Assembly: GCA_009801085.1 (NCBI GenBank)
Contig: VNWV01000009.1
Span: forward strand, 548,501 to 612,500
Source of the DNA: Lasiodiplodia sp. COLG20
Taxonomy: Eukaryota > Ascomycota > Dothideomycetes > Botryosphaeriales > Botryosphaeriaceae
DNA length: 64,000 bases
Direction of reading: 5' to 3'
In this document: positions 9,612 to 20,976 of the stretch, piece by piece
Layout: each line of letters opens with the position of its first letter
Numbering within the stretch: the first letter of the stretch is position 1
Position numbers and translations under genes: made by a program
The notes under the pieces: generated by a model
The model's database searches: none
The model's input: the letters and a program-made list of their open reading frames with translations, nothing else
Told to the model about the DNA's origin: nothing

Positions 9612-12325
9612 TCAATTCCCGACAACTTCATCCATCTCTCTTAGTGTAAAGTCGAGCAGGTAGCTTTCATCAACAAGCTCATCCATGCGCTTATAGTGCC
9701 TGTCCGTGTAGGCTCCTAGAGCATCCATCACTTCCTTCACACTGCTCTTCGACTGGACCCCACCTATTACCTTCAGCGACGACAGCCTCGTTGCCGGGTA
9801 CGACCGCATGAGCGCCCAGAGGATCTTCTGTGCAACCGATGCCGTCCTTGCGTTGGTGTTCCAGTCTCTGATCCGCAGAAGGAGCGTCAGAATCTGCTCG
9901 TCCGCCAGGCTTCCCAATACCTCGTCCACCTCCACGTTTCCTGTCAAGCTGCCCTTTTCTTGCTCCTCGGCTTCCACGACGCCCTTGAACAGGTTGAGCA
10001 AGCGGCCAGGTTGGTTAAGCTGAATCGCCAAAGTGATTGCCTCACGCCAGTTTCCTGCATGCATGTAGTTCTGCAGTCGCTGATCCTGCTCCACTCGCTC
10101 TGCCTCGCCCTTGGCAGCGGCTTCCATGGAGGCTTCGGTCGTGTCCTCCCAGAAGGTAATGACACTGTCACCGCCGCCTGACACGAGCGTCTTGGTCGAG
10201 GGATTGACGGTCAAGGCCCACACTCTGTCAGTGTGATTGTCCAACGTGCACGACACCTCGCCTGTGCTGACATCCCAGACCTTGACCAAACCATCACCAG
10301 CGGCAGATGCGACTTCCGCACCGCGCTTGTCGCGGGAGTCGCCGGTCTGAACGTGAGGGAGCCATGCCAACTTCAGGATGCTGTTGGTGTGGCCTTCGAG
10401 CGTCAGCAGACAGCTGTAATCTGTGAGGCTCCATATTTTGACCGTCTTGTCACCGGACCCAGTCGCGATGAGACCGCGATTGCCGCTACCATTGATCTGT
10501 GGCGTGTCTTTTGGCGCAAACTTCACAGTCCACACACCGCGGCGATGTCCTCGCAGCACGCCGACCGTCTCCCCAGTCTCCACAGACCAGATTTTGACAG
10601 TCCTGTCCTGCGAGGCAGTGGCAAATAGTGTCGCGTTATGGTTGATGTCGATTGCGTTGATATCCTTGTCGTGAGCCTTACGAGTCCACGTCGCGCGCGA
10701 AGCTTTCTTAACGTCTTTCTTAATGCTCGAAGTATCCCATCGCTTGATGGTCTTGTCTTGCGAACCGGTGACGATGAAAGCGGGCGGGTGGTCCAAGGGA
10801 TCAGCATATGCTGCCGAGCCAACCTGCGGAATCGTCTTGGGTAAAGCAATGGCACCAAGAGATTCGGCGTGGCCGGTGAAGGTGGCGTAACAATCCCAGA
10901 AACCGTTTTCCGGGTCCAGTCGCCAAAGGCGAGCTGTGTTGTCTTTCGCTCCAGTGGCCAGCCAATGGCCTGACCAGTCGACGTCCAGGCAAATAATGAT
11001 GTCCTCGTGCCCTTTGAGGAGACCCTTGTCAGCACCGAAATAATCACCACCTATCTGGTCGTCCACGGCTGCTTCTTGCGATTTCAGGGAGATGATCCGG
11101 ACGTCCTCGACGTTCGTTGCCAAGGCCAAGAATGAACGGTCAGAGCCAACATAAGCCAGGTCGATGACTTCGTCGTGGGTACCGGATATCCGTCTGAGTA
11201 TCGGCAGCGGGGCAACAGCTCCGGTGTCGCCAATCTCTGCCAAAGGTGCCTTGGCATGAAGGACAAGGGTCTGGTCCGCGTGGACAGTCAGGAGGTATGG
11301 GAGACCTTCGTGGTGAATGATGTCGACAATGCCCTCGGTTTCAGTGCCCGGCTCCTGCTCCTCGGTAACTTCTCCTCCAGAAAGCGCCCATAACCGAAGC
11401 TTCCCGTTCGTGCCGCCAGTGTAGATGAAACCACCGCTCTGCACGAAGCCGACGCTTTCGACCTCCTCGAGAACGGGGAGCGTGCTTCTGACCTTCCAAG
11501 TCCGAGCGTCCCAGACCATTACCGTCTTATCCCTACTCCCGGACACCAGAGCGTTCTCGTCTGCAGAAAAATCGAGGCTTCGCACGACAGAAACATGGGA
11601 GTCCAGAGAAGCGATGCTCTTGCGCTTGTGCAAATCCCAGATGCGCACCTTTCCGTCCTCTCCACCAGAAGCCAGCCTGTATGTAATGGTCGAATCGCCC
11701 GTCTCATCGGCTGCCTCGGACTCTCTCTTTTTCTTGCCAGCCTTTTCTGCTCCGGCGCTTGGAACCTGCGCCTCGAAAAAGCGCAGCGAAGCGATAACAC
11801 CACTATGGCCATGGAAGCTATGGGTCGTGTACCCGCCCCGGATGTCCCACACTTTGACGGTTCCGTCGGCCCCTCCAGTCGCGAGGAGAGTGCCAGTGCG
11901 GTCGGCAGCGGACACGACGACTGGCGAGGAGTGCGGCTTAACAGTCCGGGTGAGTTCGGCGTCGATGAGGGCGTCGGCGGAGTCGGAGGGCTTCAAGGCG
12001 TATATGCGCATGGAAAGCGAGCGCGAGCAGACTATGAGATGGGAGCCGGAGGGAGTCAAGCATAGCGAAGTGAGAACTTCTCCGTCCTGTTCTGCACGTC
12101 AATGTCAGATACAGAGGATATGTCGTGCCAGCGGACTCCTGGACTTACGCCTTCTATGCGGCCGAGCTCAGTGCCGGTCGCGAGATCGGTCAAAAGTGCA
12201 TCCTCGCCCAGACATGTCGCCAGGATGCGGCCGTTGCGGCTCAGAGCAACACTGCCGCCCACGTAGATGGGCTGGATAGTCCGGCTGACCTCGAAGGTCG
12301 TCTTCACGGCGGCCCTCTGTGCCAT
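9612..12325 (-). CDS. UTP13: U3 snoRNP subunit Utp13 (WD40, SSU processome)
   Basis: Component of the UTP-B complex of the small-subunit processome, needed for early 18S rRNA processing in the nucleolus. Exons 12325-12149 and 12086-9612; intron 12148-12087 (GTAAGT..AACAG, 62 bp); 883 aa, the usual family size. WD40 repeats run through two propellers, with repeated GxxDGTVKVWD/GSxDKTVKIW-type ends (for example TGGADGTVKVWD and SGSRDKTVMVWD). The C-terminal ~170 residues are the helical Utp13 domain (LQNYMHAGNWREAITLAIQL onward). It is convergent with the ATP-grasp gene (228 bp apart) and divergent from the next gene. The start MAQRAAVKTTFEV matches family N termini. Confidence 0.93.
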
Positions 12326-12545
12326 GGCTTGGTGGAAGGGAAGTGTGTCGGGGGGTGATGGAGGCAGATCGACGTCGCAACTTTTTCGAAAGCGCGGCTA
12401 TCGATAAGAGCAGCACTAGCCCGCAACAGGAAACCTGCGGCCGCTCGCTCGCATGCTGACGCGCCGCCATCATCATCCTTCACGACATGTGCTCTGCCAG
12501 CGCTCGTCCCTTCACGATCCCTTCCGGCCTTGACCGTAGATCAGA
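12326..12545. promoter_or_regulatory. Short divergent promoter of UTP13 and the membrane-protein gene
   Basis: 220 bp between two divergent genes, so both promoters must be compact or shared. No clear TATA or named factor site is seen. Confidence 0.4.
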
Positions 12546-14574
12546 ATGGGCAGAGATGTGTTCCTGACCAGGCTCGTTCTCGTGAGTACTGCCATCAACT
12601 GCGCTCCCTGACCCTCACCTGACGCAGCCTCGCAAAGGGCCGGTCGTCACATGAGTCTCCAGAGCAGCTCCCCCCCAATGGAAGCACGTCCGCTCCCCAA
12701 GATCAGACACCTCAATATGACGAGCGCGGCCATCCGGTGAACCCAAGGGCCCGCGCCTTGGGCAGAGCCCTAAGAGATGCTCAGAACGACATTCTTGCCG
12801 CAGTAGGCGTGGTTGAGCGCAAGCGCGTCCACATTGCCGGATTCCCGCTGCCCCCGCCCAAGGATCCCTCTGTCATGAAGCAGGTTGAAGCCGAGGATCT
12901 CAGCGGCACCCTCGTCGCCATCTTCGGCACGTTGACGCGTTATGCAGGCACCTGGTGGGTGGGCGCGTTGCAAGACCGCGTGCTTGTACGTAGCGCCCCT
13001 GGAGAATCCCGGACTTGGCTTCTAACTTGCGCTAGACCTATGACTATCCCCTCGAGCTTTCGTTCTGGGAACTGGTCGGAGCCCAGCTGAGGTCCGAAGG
13101 ATCGGCCGCCTTCTTGTTTGCTGGACTCCCCGCCCAGCTTATTTCCATGATCATGAACGACGGGGATCTGTGGGCCTCCTTCATCGTTTCGCTCGTCGAC
13201 GATGCCGTGTTTCGGTCAAGCCTCTCGCGGAAAAGCCGAGTGGCTATCCTCCGGCGGAAACCTTGGATCCGAAAGCTGTGAGTCCTCCTCACATCGCCGA
13301 GCCTTGAGCCTAATGCCTCGCAATACAGCATAGCCATATCCATCGAGGTTGCCTTTGCACCCATCGTCCTTCATGCTGCCTACCAGAGGCTCTTCCTGGC
13401 TCCGCCATCGCAACTGTTGCCACACTTGCAGACCTTCAACCCATTCTCTGCGTCATCGCCTCTTCAGGCCGTTGCAGTCCCAGACCATCTCCGCCTCGGA
13501 GGTGTGACGGGCTGGCTGAGCGCACTCTCCGCCTCGCCGGTGGTTTTGGTCATCGCCTGGAGGCGCTCGATGGCCAGTATCCAGCGTTTCATGTATGAGC
13601 CGTTGGAAAAGGGGATACTCACCCCTGACAATCCGGACCAATACACTGCCGACGAGGCCACAGAGAGACGCAGATTCCTTGAAAAAGACGCCAAAGATAG
13701 CCAGCAGACCAATCACACCTGGTCGAACTGGTTCTTCACCTGCCTCAACTGGAGCTGGCGCATAGACGCTGCATCGGGAGCTACCGGAAATGTCACCGAT
13801 AGAACCCCGCGGAGAAACCACGGCAATGGGCAAAATGCTGACACCCGTACTGCTGCTGATACTCACGAGACCCGCGGTGAGCATACTCCAGCCGAGGCAG
13901 ACGGACAGCCACGGACCCCCGCGACACCTTCCGGCCATACTCGGCACACTTCCTCGACATCACCCCATTCTCTAAGCGAATCGAATCGACACCATGATGA
14001 TGAGAGAGACGCAACAGTGAGGATTGCCTCCCGCGACGAAGGTTCAGGAGTAGTAAGCCTGGAGATCGCTCTACCCGAAGAGCTCCAAAATGGCGTCACA
14101 AGTACTCGCCGGAACCAGCACACCGAGACTGGGAACAACGAGCATCATCAGAGGCGGCCACCTAGCTCGGCGCGCAGCCGCAAACGAACCCACCGTGTGA
14201 CGCAGCTCGCAGAAGAGCCGGCAGAGATGCTGGGGTCGTGGGTCAACTTGACATTTTCTGATTGGGTTCTCTTGCCTCTGAAGGCAGTGGGCCTCCGCAT
14301 GATTGCAGTCTCTTGCTTACAATCGCTGCATCCTCGGGGTAGTCAGGCCCGGCTTCCCTTATTCGCAAACGGAATCCTCTCACCTTCCTGGCCTGCGTTT
14401 ACGAGAACAGATCTCGCTCCAGGCCCAGGACTTGCAAAGCTTGGCATATTCTTAGGAAGAGTAGGGCTGTGCTGCGCTCTTCAAATCCTTTTTGGCCTTG
14501 GGTTATCGGGAATCGAATGCATAGCTGTCACTGTGCTTGGAAAGAAGTATTTCGGATGGGGTCAGGCTCGATAA
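12546..14574 (+). CDS. Conserved-looking multi-pass membrane protein of unknown function
   Basis: Not recognised. Best model: 12546-12581, 12668-12985, 13036-13277, 13329-14574 (613 aa). Introns 2 and 3 (50 and 51 bp) are well supported by frame and CTAAC/CTAAT branch sites; the first exon and its 86-bp intron are uncertain, since the nearer acceptor at 12627 leads to an early stop. The first half is compact and globular (ARALGRALRDAQNDILAAVG, then WWVGALQDRVLTYDYPLELS). Hydrophobic segments follow at about residues 210-232, 255-275, 485-510 and 570-600, separated by a long hydrophilic loop rich in Asn, Thr, His and Arg. It is probably a fungal integral membrane protein with a large exposed loop. 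No catalytic motif is visible. It is divergent from UTP13, and a palindromic element lies 157 bp past the stop. Confidence 0.75.
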
Positions 14575-15106
14575 AGGCTGATGCACGACGAGACTGGAGT
14601 GACAGCTCAAAGCGTAGAGCAATCATCATGCCATCGTTGCACGCCGTCCAGCACAAATCCTGGGAAACAAAGCGTTACCTCTACCGAAGGGCATGACTAC
14701 CTCAGAAATTTTCGTTACAAGAAGCAACGACCGTGGGCAGTAGAAGCTATCGTCCGGACGTAGATGTGGAGTTATACATTCACGTCCGGACGATAACTTC
14801 AGCTACCCATGGCATGGGCGAAAAAAACAAGTTCACGGTAGTAGCATTGCCTTTTGTAGCCTCTGACGATCTGCACAGACAGGGCTAGAATAGGCGAGTT
14901 TGCAAGAAGGATCCCTGTCGACGTTGCGCTGTGGCTGCTCACGTCACAGACTCAGATCTTGCCAAGACCCCTGTCGCGATGTGCGATGACGTACGGCGGA
15001 TCAGACGGGATCGCTCAAGAGGGTCCATTTCCCCCGCAGCCCAAGCTCCAAAGTTTGCAGAGTATTCCCCCCCCACGGCTTGGACATATTGTTGCGTGCC
15101 CCCATC
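14575..15106. other. Intergenic between the membrane-protein and low-complexity-protein genes
   Basis: 532 bp holding palindromic copy 1 and the promoter of the next gene. A C8-type run (CCCCCCCC) sits at about 15066, 40 bp before the downstream ATG. Nothing else recognised. Confidence 0.5.
14731..14820 (-). mobile_element. Palindromic MITE-like element, copy 1
   Basis: Nearly perfect inverted repeat of ~40-bp arms around a short centre. The left arm core is GAAGCTATCGTCCGGACGT and the right arm reads ACGTCCGGACGATAACTTC, extended on both sides by GGGCAGTA / AGCTACCC and CCGTGGG / CCCATGG. The reverse complement matches copy 2 almost base for base over the left half, so the two copies are in opposite orientation. 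It lies 157 bp after the membrane-protein stop codon. No coding capacity. Confidence 0.75.
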
Positions 15107-16558
15107 ATGTCGACACTCGAGGACTTGAAGAAGCAGAACGAGGCGTTACAAGGTAAGGGGATGATTCTGGGCTCTGGCGAAATATCGCATGCGCAACCAC
15201 TACCCTGTGCCCCTACTCTGGCATTCTACCATTGGAAATTGCCTGCTTTTCAGACTGACCAATATCGACCAGCCGGGGTCGCAAACATCCAAAAAATCGC
15301 CGGTACGGGAACACAAGCAGCGGGCGCCCCAGCAACCAAAGCAAGTACCGCAAAGCCGAAAACTCCCATTGGGGTCAAGAAAGCTATCCCCTCTACCGCT
15401 ACCAAGTCTCCGCCTTCAGCTGCAACAGATAAAGCCACGTCCTCGACAGGAACAGAAAAGAAGACGGTGGCCGCCGGCGTTGCAAAAACTGCCACACCTC
15501 ACAAGGGAGCGTCGGGAAAGACTACCGCACCAGCAAAGGCCTCTTCGCACGCCCCTATCAGCCCCAATAAGCCTACATCCGTTGCAACTCAGAAAGCACC
15601 GGCCATTGGATCATCCACCAACGCGGCGAAGCCTCGTACACCCATAGGTACGAAGAAAGCCGTGCCAGCATCAACGACCATACCGAGGACCGCTGCGCCG
15701 AAGATTACACCGACCAGTACAACAACTTCCAAGACCACGGCTCCAGCCGTGAAACCTTTAACAGCAACAACATCAGCCAACCCCGCTTCTACCGGCACAA
15801 CCTCCACGAAAAGCCCCGCCGCTGTAAAGAAAGTCACGATCGCTCCAGAATCCTTACCACCTTCTCAGCGCAACAAGAAGGCACCCCGTAAGCTTGATAC
15901 GCGCGGCAGCAACCCGGTAACAGCAACCACGGGCGCCGCCACGTCTGCCCTCAATGCCGGCGTCAACACGGCCACATCGGCCCTGACCGGCACGACCTCG
16001 ACTGCTGTAGGTGCCACAAACGCCCTCACCTCTGGTGTAACGGGCGGCGTCTCCAAGACGGCGGATCGCCTCCCCCCAGGCGTCGGCCAGCCCGTCTCAC
16101 ACATCTCGTCGGGGGCAGGCAAGACGCTGACGGGCACGACGAGCGGCGTGCGTGACGCGGCCAACAGCACAGTCAAGGGCGTTGGCTCTGCCGTCACGGG
16201 CACCACGTCTGCCCTGGGCCAGGGCGACATCGGCGGCGCCGTTGGTGGGCTCACTGGCGGTGTGGGCAGCACCGTTGGCGGCGCTGGTAAAGGGCTTGGC
16301 GATGCGCTTGAGGGCGCAACGGGCGGTGTCGGGCACACGCTCGGCGGTCCCGTTGGCGGCGTCGTTGGTGGCGTCGGCAAGGGCCTCGGCGATGCGGTCG
16401 GCGGCATCACCGGCGGCCTTGGGGACGGCGTGACGAGGCTGGGGAAAGGCGATATCGTAGGTGGGTTAGGTAGCACCGTTGGTGGCGTTGGCAAAGGCTT
16501 AGGTGGGTTGGCTGGGGGAGTACTGGGCGGTGTAGGCGTGGGAAGGAAGGAAGAGTAG
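15107..16558 (+). CDS. Low-complexity protein: Ala/Thr/Lys/Pro-rich then Gly/Val repeats (LEA-like)
   Basis: Function unknown. Exons 15107-15152 and 15273-16558; intron 120 bp (GTAAGG..CGACCAG; the nearer CAG at 15253 gives an immediate stop); 443 aa. The N terminus is a short helix (MSTLEDLKKQNEALQ). Residues ~30-240 are disordered, rich in Ala/Thr/Ser/Lys/Pro, and contain a repeated KPxTPIGxKKA motif. Residues ~250-440 are a Gly/Val/Thr repeat with unit GGVGKGLGDA or close variants, no Cys or Trp, and few charges. The pattern resembles stress-related LEA-like or glycine-zipper proteins of fungi, but I cannot assign a family. No signal peptide. A palindromic element lies ~264 bp downstream. 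Confidence 0.8.
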   Translation: MSTLEDLKKQNEALQGKGMILGSGEISHAQPLPCAPTLAFYHWKLPAFQTDQYRPAGVANIQKIAGTGTQAAGAPATKASTAKPKTPIGVKKAIPSTATKSPPSAATDKATSSTGTEKKTVAAGVAKTATPHKGASGKTTAPAKASSHAPISPNKPTSVATQKAPAIGSSTNAAKPRTPIGTKKAVPASTTIPRTAAPKITPTSTTTSKTTAPAVKPLTATTSANPASTGTTSTKSPAAVKKVTIAPESLPPSQRNKKAPRKLDTRGSNPVTATTGAATSALNAGVNTATSALTGTTSTAVGATNALTSGVTGGVSKTADRLPPGVGQPVSHISSGAGKTLTGTTSGVRDAANSTVKGVGSAVTGTTSALGQGDIGGAVGGLTGGVGSTVGGAGKGLGDALEGATGGVGHTLGGPVGGVVGGVGKGLGDAVGGITGGLGDGVTRLGKGDIVGGLGSTVGGVGKGLGGLAGGVLGGVGVGRKEE

Positions 16559-17446
16559 GCAGATAGGGTTTAGAGTCAGTAGCGCCTGCCTCTGCTGATG
16601 AAGATGTTCATGTATTCTGCACGTTTTCAACAAGTAATCCTCGAATAGCAACAAAACTAATCATTTAAGCGGGTATGTAAAAGCAAGGAAATTTGAACAC
16701 GCGGTCAGACACAAATGTCACACGTGCACACACGCACAGCGTTCGAACAGATTACTGGGTCTCATCGCTCATACATGGCGGTATTGCAGCTGACGGCTAG
16801 CGTGTTTTTTTTTTTTTTTTTGCTCATGCCATGGGTAGTTGAAGCTATCGCCCGGACGTGAATGTATGGTTATTAATTCCACATTTGCGTCCAGATGATA
16901 GCCTCGACTGACCATATATGTTCTTTTTTTTTTGTCTGAAAAAAAAAAGGACCGAGACATACTCACACCATATTCTAGGCCCTGATCGGCTGCCGTACCC
17001 TTCCGTAGACAGTATCCTCCGCATGCCTGATATACTACCCCGACGATAATAGAAAGATATCACAAGGCAGCAGTCAGTAGTAGCAAGCGTGGCCACGGCA
17101 AGGGGTATCCATGATTTTGAATTCCCAGCACCAGACCACCCCGTATACGCTCATTTCGCACAGCGCCTATAATACAATAGCAAAGGGTTGTATGATATCA
17201 TCTGTGACTAAGAGCAAAGGAAAGTGCAAAAAAAAAAAAAAAGAGAAATACCACCTTATCGCCCATGGGAGAAGAAAAAAAATTCCAAAAAGAGCCTCAC
17301 CGGAGGGTGGGAGAAGTGCAAAAAACCAATATCAAATAGTTTATCATCTTCGTCTGTATGACGTTCCATGCATCGTTGACGCATTTCAAGAATCATAACC
17401 CCGCCACTAATCTCTTGTCGAACCGAATTCCGTTCCGTTGTCATGC
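16559..17446. other. Intergenic between convergent genes
   Basis: 888 bp, AT-richer than the flanks, with palindromic copy 2 and several homopolymer runs (T18 at ~16804-16821, T11 at ~16923, A14 at ~17229). It serves as the 3' region of both flanking genes. No supported gene. Confidence 0.5.
16822..16921 (+). mobile_element. Palindromic MITE-like element, copy 2
   Basis: Imperfect inverted repeat with ~46-bp arms. The left arm core GAAGCTATCGCCCGGACGT pairs with right arm GCGTCCAGATGATAGCCTC, and the outer ends GCTCATGCCATGGG and CCATATATGTTC also pair. It is flanked by T-runs on both sides. The left half matches the reverse complement of copy 1 (GCCATGGGTAG..TGAAG.TATCG.CCGGACGTGAATGTAT). 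Its right arm carries several C/T and G/A differences at CpG-type positions. Confidence 0.75.
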
Positions 17447-20346
17447 TTAGTCATCCATTGGCTTATCGACGAGCTCGACGCCCACGGGCCTGGCCTGAGC
17501 ATCCTCGACTGGAGCTGAGGTGGCGTCAACGTCACGCAGGCTGCCCATACTGTCGCGCTTGCCGGTGCCGATCAGACTTTGTCTTGCCAGGCTGCCGGAC
17601 TTTCTGGGGAATCGGGAGGCAGCGGCACTGGAGCGCCCGAGAGAGTTTCTCTTTTCGACCGTAGTCGCACTGGTGGGCGTAGAGGAACCGTCGGACGTGA
17701 TGCTGTCCCGGTTGGAAGCGGAGATGGTGGTGGATGCGATGCTATCCCTGTTCGAACCTGTACTGGCAACCGAGGCGGCAGTACCGTTCGTCGCGATGGG
17801 CTTTGGGGGGGAGTCATTGAGAATGGGCGAGCTCTCAGCACTCCCGGGGACCTCAAGGGAATCGCGTGCCTTTCCTCCAGTTCCACGACGCTCTGTAGGA
17901 CTGGTGTTGCTGGTAGCGATCGGAAAGCGAGTCTCCGGTCCTCCTGTGCTACGATCCCGTCGATGTACACGTGGCGTTGGCGCGGGACTCGACGCGCGGC
18001 TGCGCGAGGCAATGGCCCGCGCGCGCTCCTCCATGTGGATGCGCCGGTTGCTCTCGTCGGTGCTGATTGCCCGCGGCCTGGCAGAGGTGGAGTTGCTGTG
18101 TGCGAGGGCCGAAGCGCGCTTCAGCTCGCCGAAGATGGGATCCTTGTGGGCGAATAGGTCACGGATCAGGCGGTAGGAATAACGCTCATTCATCGTGAGC
18201 GAGTTCTCCTGGCGCGGCCTCAAAATGCAAGGGGACAACGTGGTTGCCAGGGTAGCGACATAGGTTTCGTCCGCGGAAGTGAGCTCAATTAGGCGGACGA
18301 AGTGAGTGGTAATCGCATCGAGCGTGGCAATGTTCGCAAGGCGAAGCTGGCCGAGGGTCGACTGGATGACCGAAAGACGCGCATCTTCGCTCGTTGAGGG
18401 AGCAGTCGTGCTGTAGATGGTCTTGACAATTTCGTAAACGTGAGATGAGACGAGCGAATCTGCCGATCGTCAGCACTTTGATTACATAACCCTCAAGACT
18501 TGGGCTTGACTTACCAGGAAGCTCCAGGAGGTACAATTTCAAAACACTAGCTACGATGGGTATCTCATACTGCTCGAGAATTTCATGGGAAAAGGGTTTG
18601 CCGGTGTTGATCTCGGCCCGGAGCTTGTGGGTTGCCGCCAAAGGCACATCCACCAGCCAGATTCCGCGGCGTGCTTCATCACCTTCGAGATCGGGGTAGT
18701 CTGCCCAAGTTAGAATCTCAGCAACAGAAGGAAAGAACGGGCAGAGCGCTTACGGTTGTCGAGGAAGGTCAGAATCGAGGTGACAATAATCGGCACCCGC
18801 TTGCGGTCCGAGCGGGCCCTGGCTTCGAGATCAACGCCAAAGGTTTGCTCATCAACATTATTGTAGTAGTTTTCGTAAGTCACGACTTTGGGGACGAAGT
18901 GGCCGGTGCGGTAGTTCTCCAGGAGATACCTCAGGTCGCCCAGAGGCTGGACAGTCTCCTGGAAGAGCATCATCTTGTCGATCGTGCTCTGCAAGGTTGG
19001 CATGACGTTGCTGATGGCGCCCGAGAAGTCCAGGATCACGGCCTTGATGGCCTTCAGGCGGTCCAACTCGCAGCGCTCCATGAACTTCAAGTGGTCTACC
19101 ATCGACTCTTCCAAGTTGCACCGCAGGAAATCCAGCTTCTTCACGGCAGCCTTGTACCGCTCGTCTGCCTCGCGGGCCTCGCGGCGCAGCTTCTCGGCCG
19201 GAGTCTCGCCCGGGCGGGCTGTGTTCATGGGATTCCAGCCGGACAGGAACTCGCCAACAGCGCTGGATGGCGAGTCGGCAGTGTTGCTGTCCGAGGACAT
19301 GACGGACGACACTCTCTCAAGCGGCTTCTTCTTCTCGGGAATCCCGGTGATTTGGAAGACCTTGGGCCGGAACTGGTAGTTCATCTTGGAGCTGTTTGCG
19401 AAGGTGCTGCCCACGTTGCCCAGCAGCCTGAGGAAGCCGTGCGAGCACAGATCCTGGCCGATCCTCTCGGCGTAGCTCACGCTCGTTGCGCCCATGTGCT
19501 TCTGGATGTAGTCGGTGATGTCGGCGCCGGAAGCGACATTCTGGTAGGTGCCGATGATGGGGAGCTTGTACTCGCCCAGCTTGATGTTCTCAAGCATGTG
19601 AGAGAGGATCTTCTTCATCTGCTCGGGGTGGTAGGTCTCGTCGCCGATTTCGATGGGCTCATCCTCGACATCCTCAGGCTCGGAAATCTTCACGGTAGGG
19701 GTGTTCTTGGGGCTCTGCGCCTCGGTTCTGGGGTCTTGGAAAGCGAGCTTGTCCTCTTCCTCCAGATCCTCGACCAGGCGGCACTTGTTGTAGTACTGGC
19801 TGCGGAATTTCCGGACGGCCTCGGCCTGCTTGTCGTGCACCTTGATCCGGGCCTGCAGGTCGTCCTGCGAGTTCTGCACGCGCGCAGCGTGCGCCTCGCA
19901 CCAGCGGCCAAACGGCTGGACGACGAGCTCGCGAATGTTGGACGCGATCTTCTTGTGGCTCTGCGAAGCCTGCTCCATCTCGGTGCGGACGCCTTCGTAG
20001 GCCTGTGGGTGGGGCGGGTTAGCGGCGCCGGCGCGGTTGGGCAGCAGAGCGCATCGCGGACTCACCTTGCGCACACTGGCGCCATCGTCGCGGCCAAACC
20101 CGCCAGACAGGCGGTCGGTGGCAGGCGCGATCTCAGAGAGCTTCGTGGCGTAGGCCTCTTCGGCCTCGGCGCGCAAGCGGGCTATTGTGAGGACCTGCTC
20201 GTTTTCCTGGACGCCTTGCTGAAGCTTCCCGAACAGCACGCCCAGGCCTTGCGGGTTTGTCAGTACTCGCAGGGACAGCGGCGGCGGGGGAGCGCACCTC
20301 CAGCGTAGTCGCCGGACCAGAAGGAATTTGCGAAACCAGAGGACAT
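17447..20346 (-). CDS. RGD2: Rgd2-like Rho GTPase-activating protein (F-BAR, DEP, RhoGAP)
   Basis: Predicted membrane-bending scaffold that turns off Rho-type GTPases (Cdc42/Rho5 in yeast) at cortical sites. Exons: 20346-20298, 20247-20066, 20002-18754, 18700-18515, 18459-17447; 892 aa. The start is MSSGFANSFWSGDYAGG. Order: F-BAR/FCH helices (ENEQVLTIARLRAEAEEAYA, then a long charged coiled coil) at about 1-430, interrupted near residues 215-320 by a DEP domain (TDYIQKHMGATSVSYAERIG), then RhoGAP from ~480 to 690 (GIWLVDVPLAATHKLRAEIN, YEIPIVASVLKLYLLELPG), and a Ser/Thr/Arg-rich disordered tail. The Arg finger must lie near the exon 3/4 junction but is atypical here, as known for Rgd2 relatives. 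The 63-bp intron 2 is stop-free and in frame. Convergent with the low-complexity gene. Confidence 0.9.
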
Positions 20347-20976
20347 GTTGCTGCGCTGGCCGGCCCGCGAATCAGCTGGCTAGGGAGAGAACGAGGGTCG
20401 CGGGCGGGCGGTGGAGCGGCGGCGAGGAGAGAGGAAGCGAGAGTAGTTGAAGAATCAAAACGTTCGTCGCTGGGTGCATTTAGTTTCGAGTTAGGGGCGG
20501 GTGTTGCGAGCGCTGCCATTGAACAGCGGTTACGAAGGGCGACGCTTCCGCCTTATGCGCACTGGACAGTCTCTGGCCGGTTCTGGCGCCCTGGGCCTTT
20601 TCTGGCCGACAGCCCGAAACGCCTGCACTGTACGAGATCGGTCCGCTCAGCAGGTAGACAGGCTACAAAAAACGCCAGGTACGTTGCTTCAGCTATCGTC
20701 GCTATTCACCCACGTTGCTTCGGCTCGTCGCCATTCACCCTCGACTGGCATTCATGTCGCTTCAACTGCCCGTGTTCCGTTGCAATCCAGAAGCTCGTTG
20801 CAGCATTAAGCGAACTACTCAGCCCCCCGTGCTCCGTGCCTTCGAATCTAAATATACCTATCCTCCGCATCACTTCCGTCGCTCGCTGTCGCTCTCCTGC
20901 GTGCGCGCCGATCGCACCTAAATCTCTTCCGCCCAGAGAGCCCTATCCGCCCGGCCCACTGCTCACCACCGTCGCG
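20347..20976. promoter_or_regulatory. Divergent promoter of RGD2-like and CDC43 genes
   Basis: 630 bp between two divergent genes. A TATA-like CTAAATATACC occurs at ~20848, about 125 bp before the CDC43 ATG. A ~30-bp imperfect tandem repeat (20681-20739) lies in the middle. The reading frame is open upstream of CDC43 but has no conserved content. Confidence 0.5.
20681..20739. repeat. Two-copy ~30-bp imperfect tandem repeat
   Basis: ACGTTGCTTC plus AGCTATCGTCGCTATTCACC is followed directly by ACGTTGCTTC plus GGCTCGTCGCCATTCACC. The copies differ by a 2-bp gap and a few substitutions. It could be a duplicated factor site or simple local duplication. Confidence 0.7.

Noticed and set aside
18632..20308. 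Plus-strand open frame of 558 codons
   Set aside because: Antisense shadow of the RGD2-like coding exon; Leu/Val/His-rich composition follows from the opposite strand's codons.
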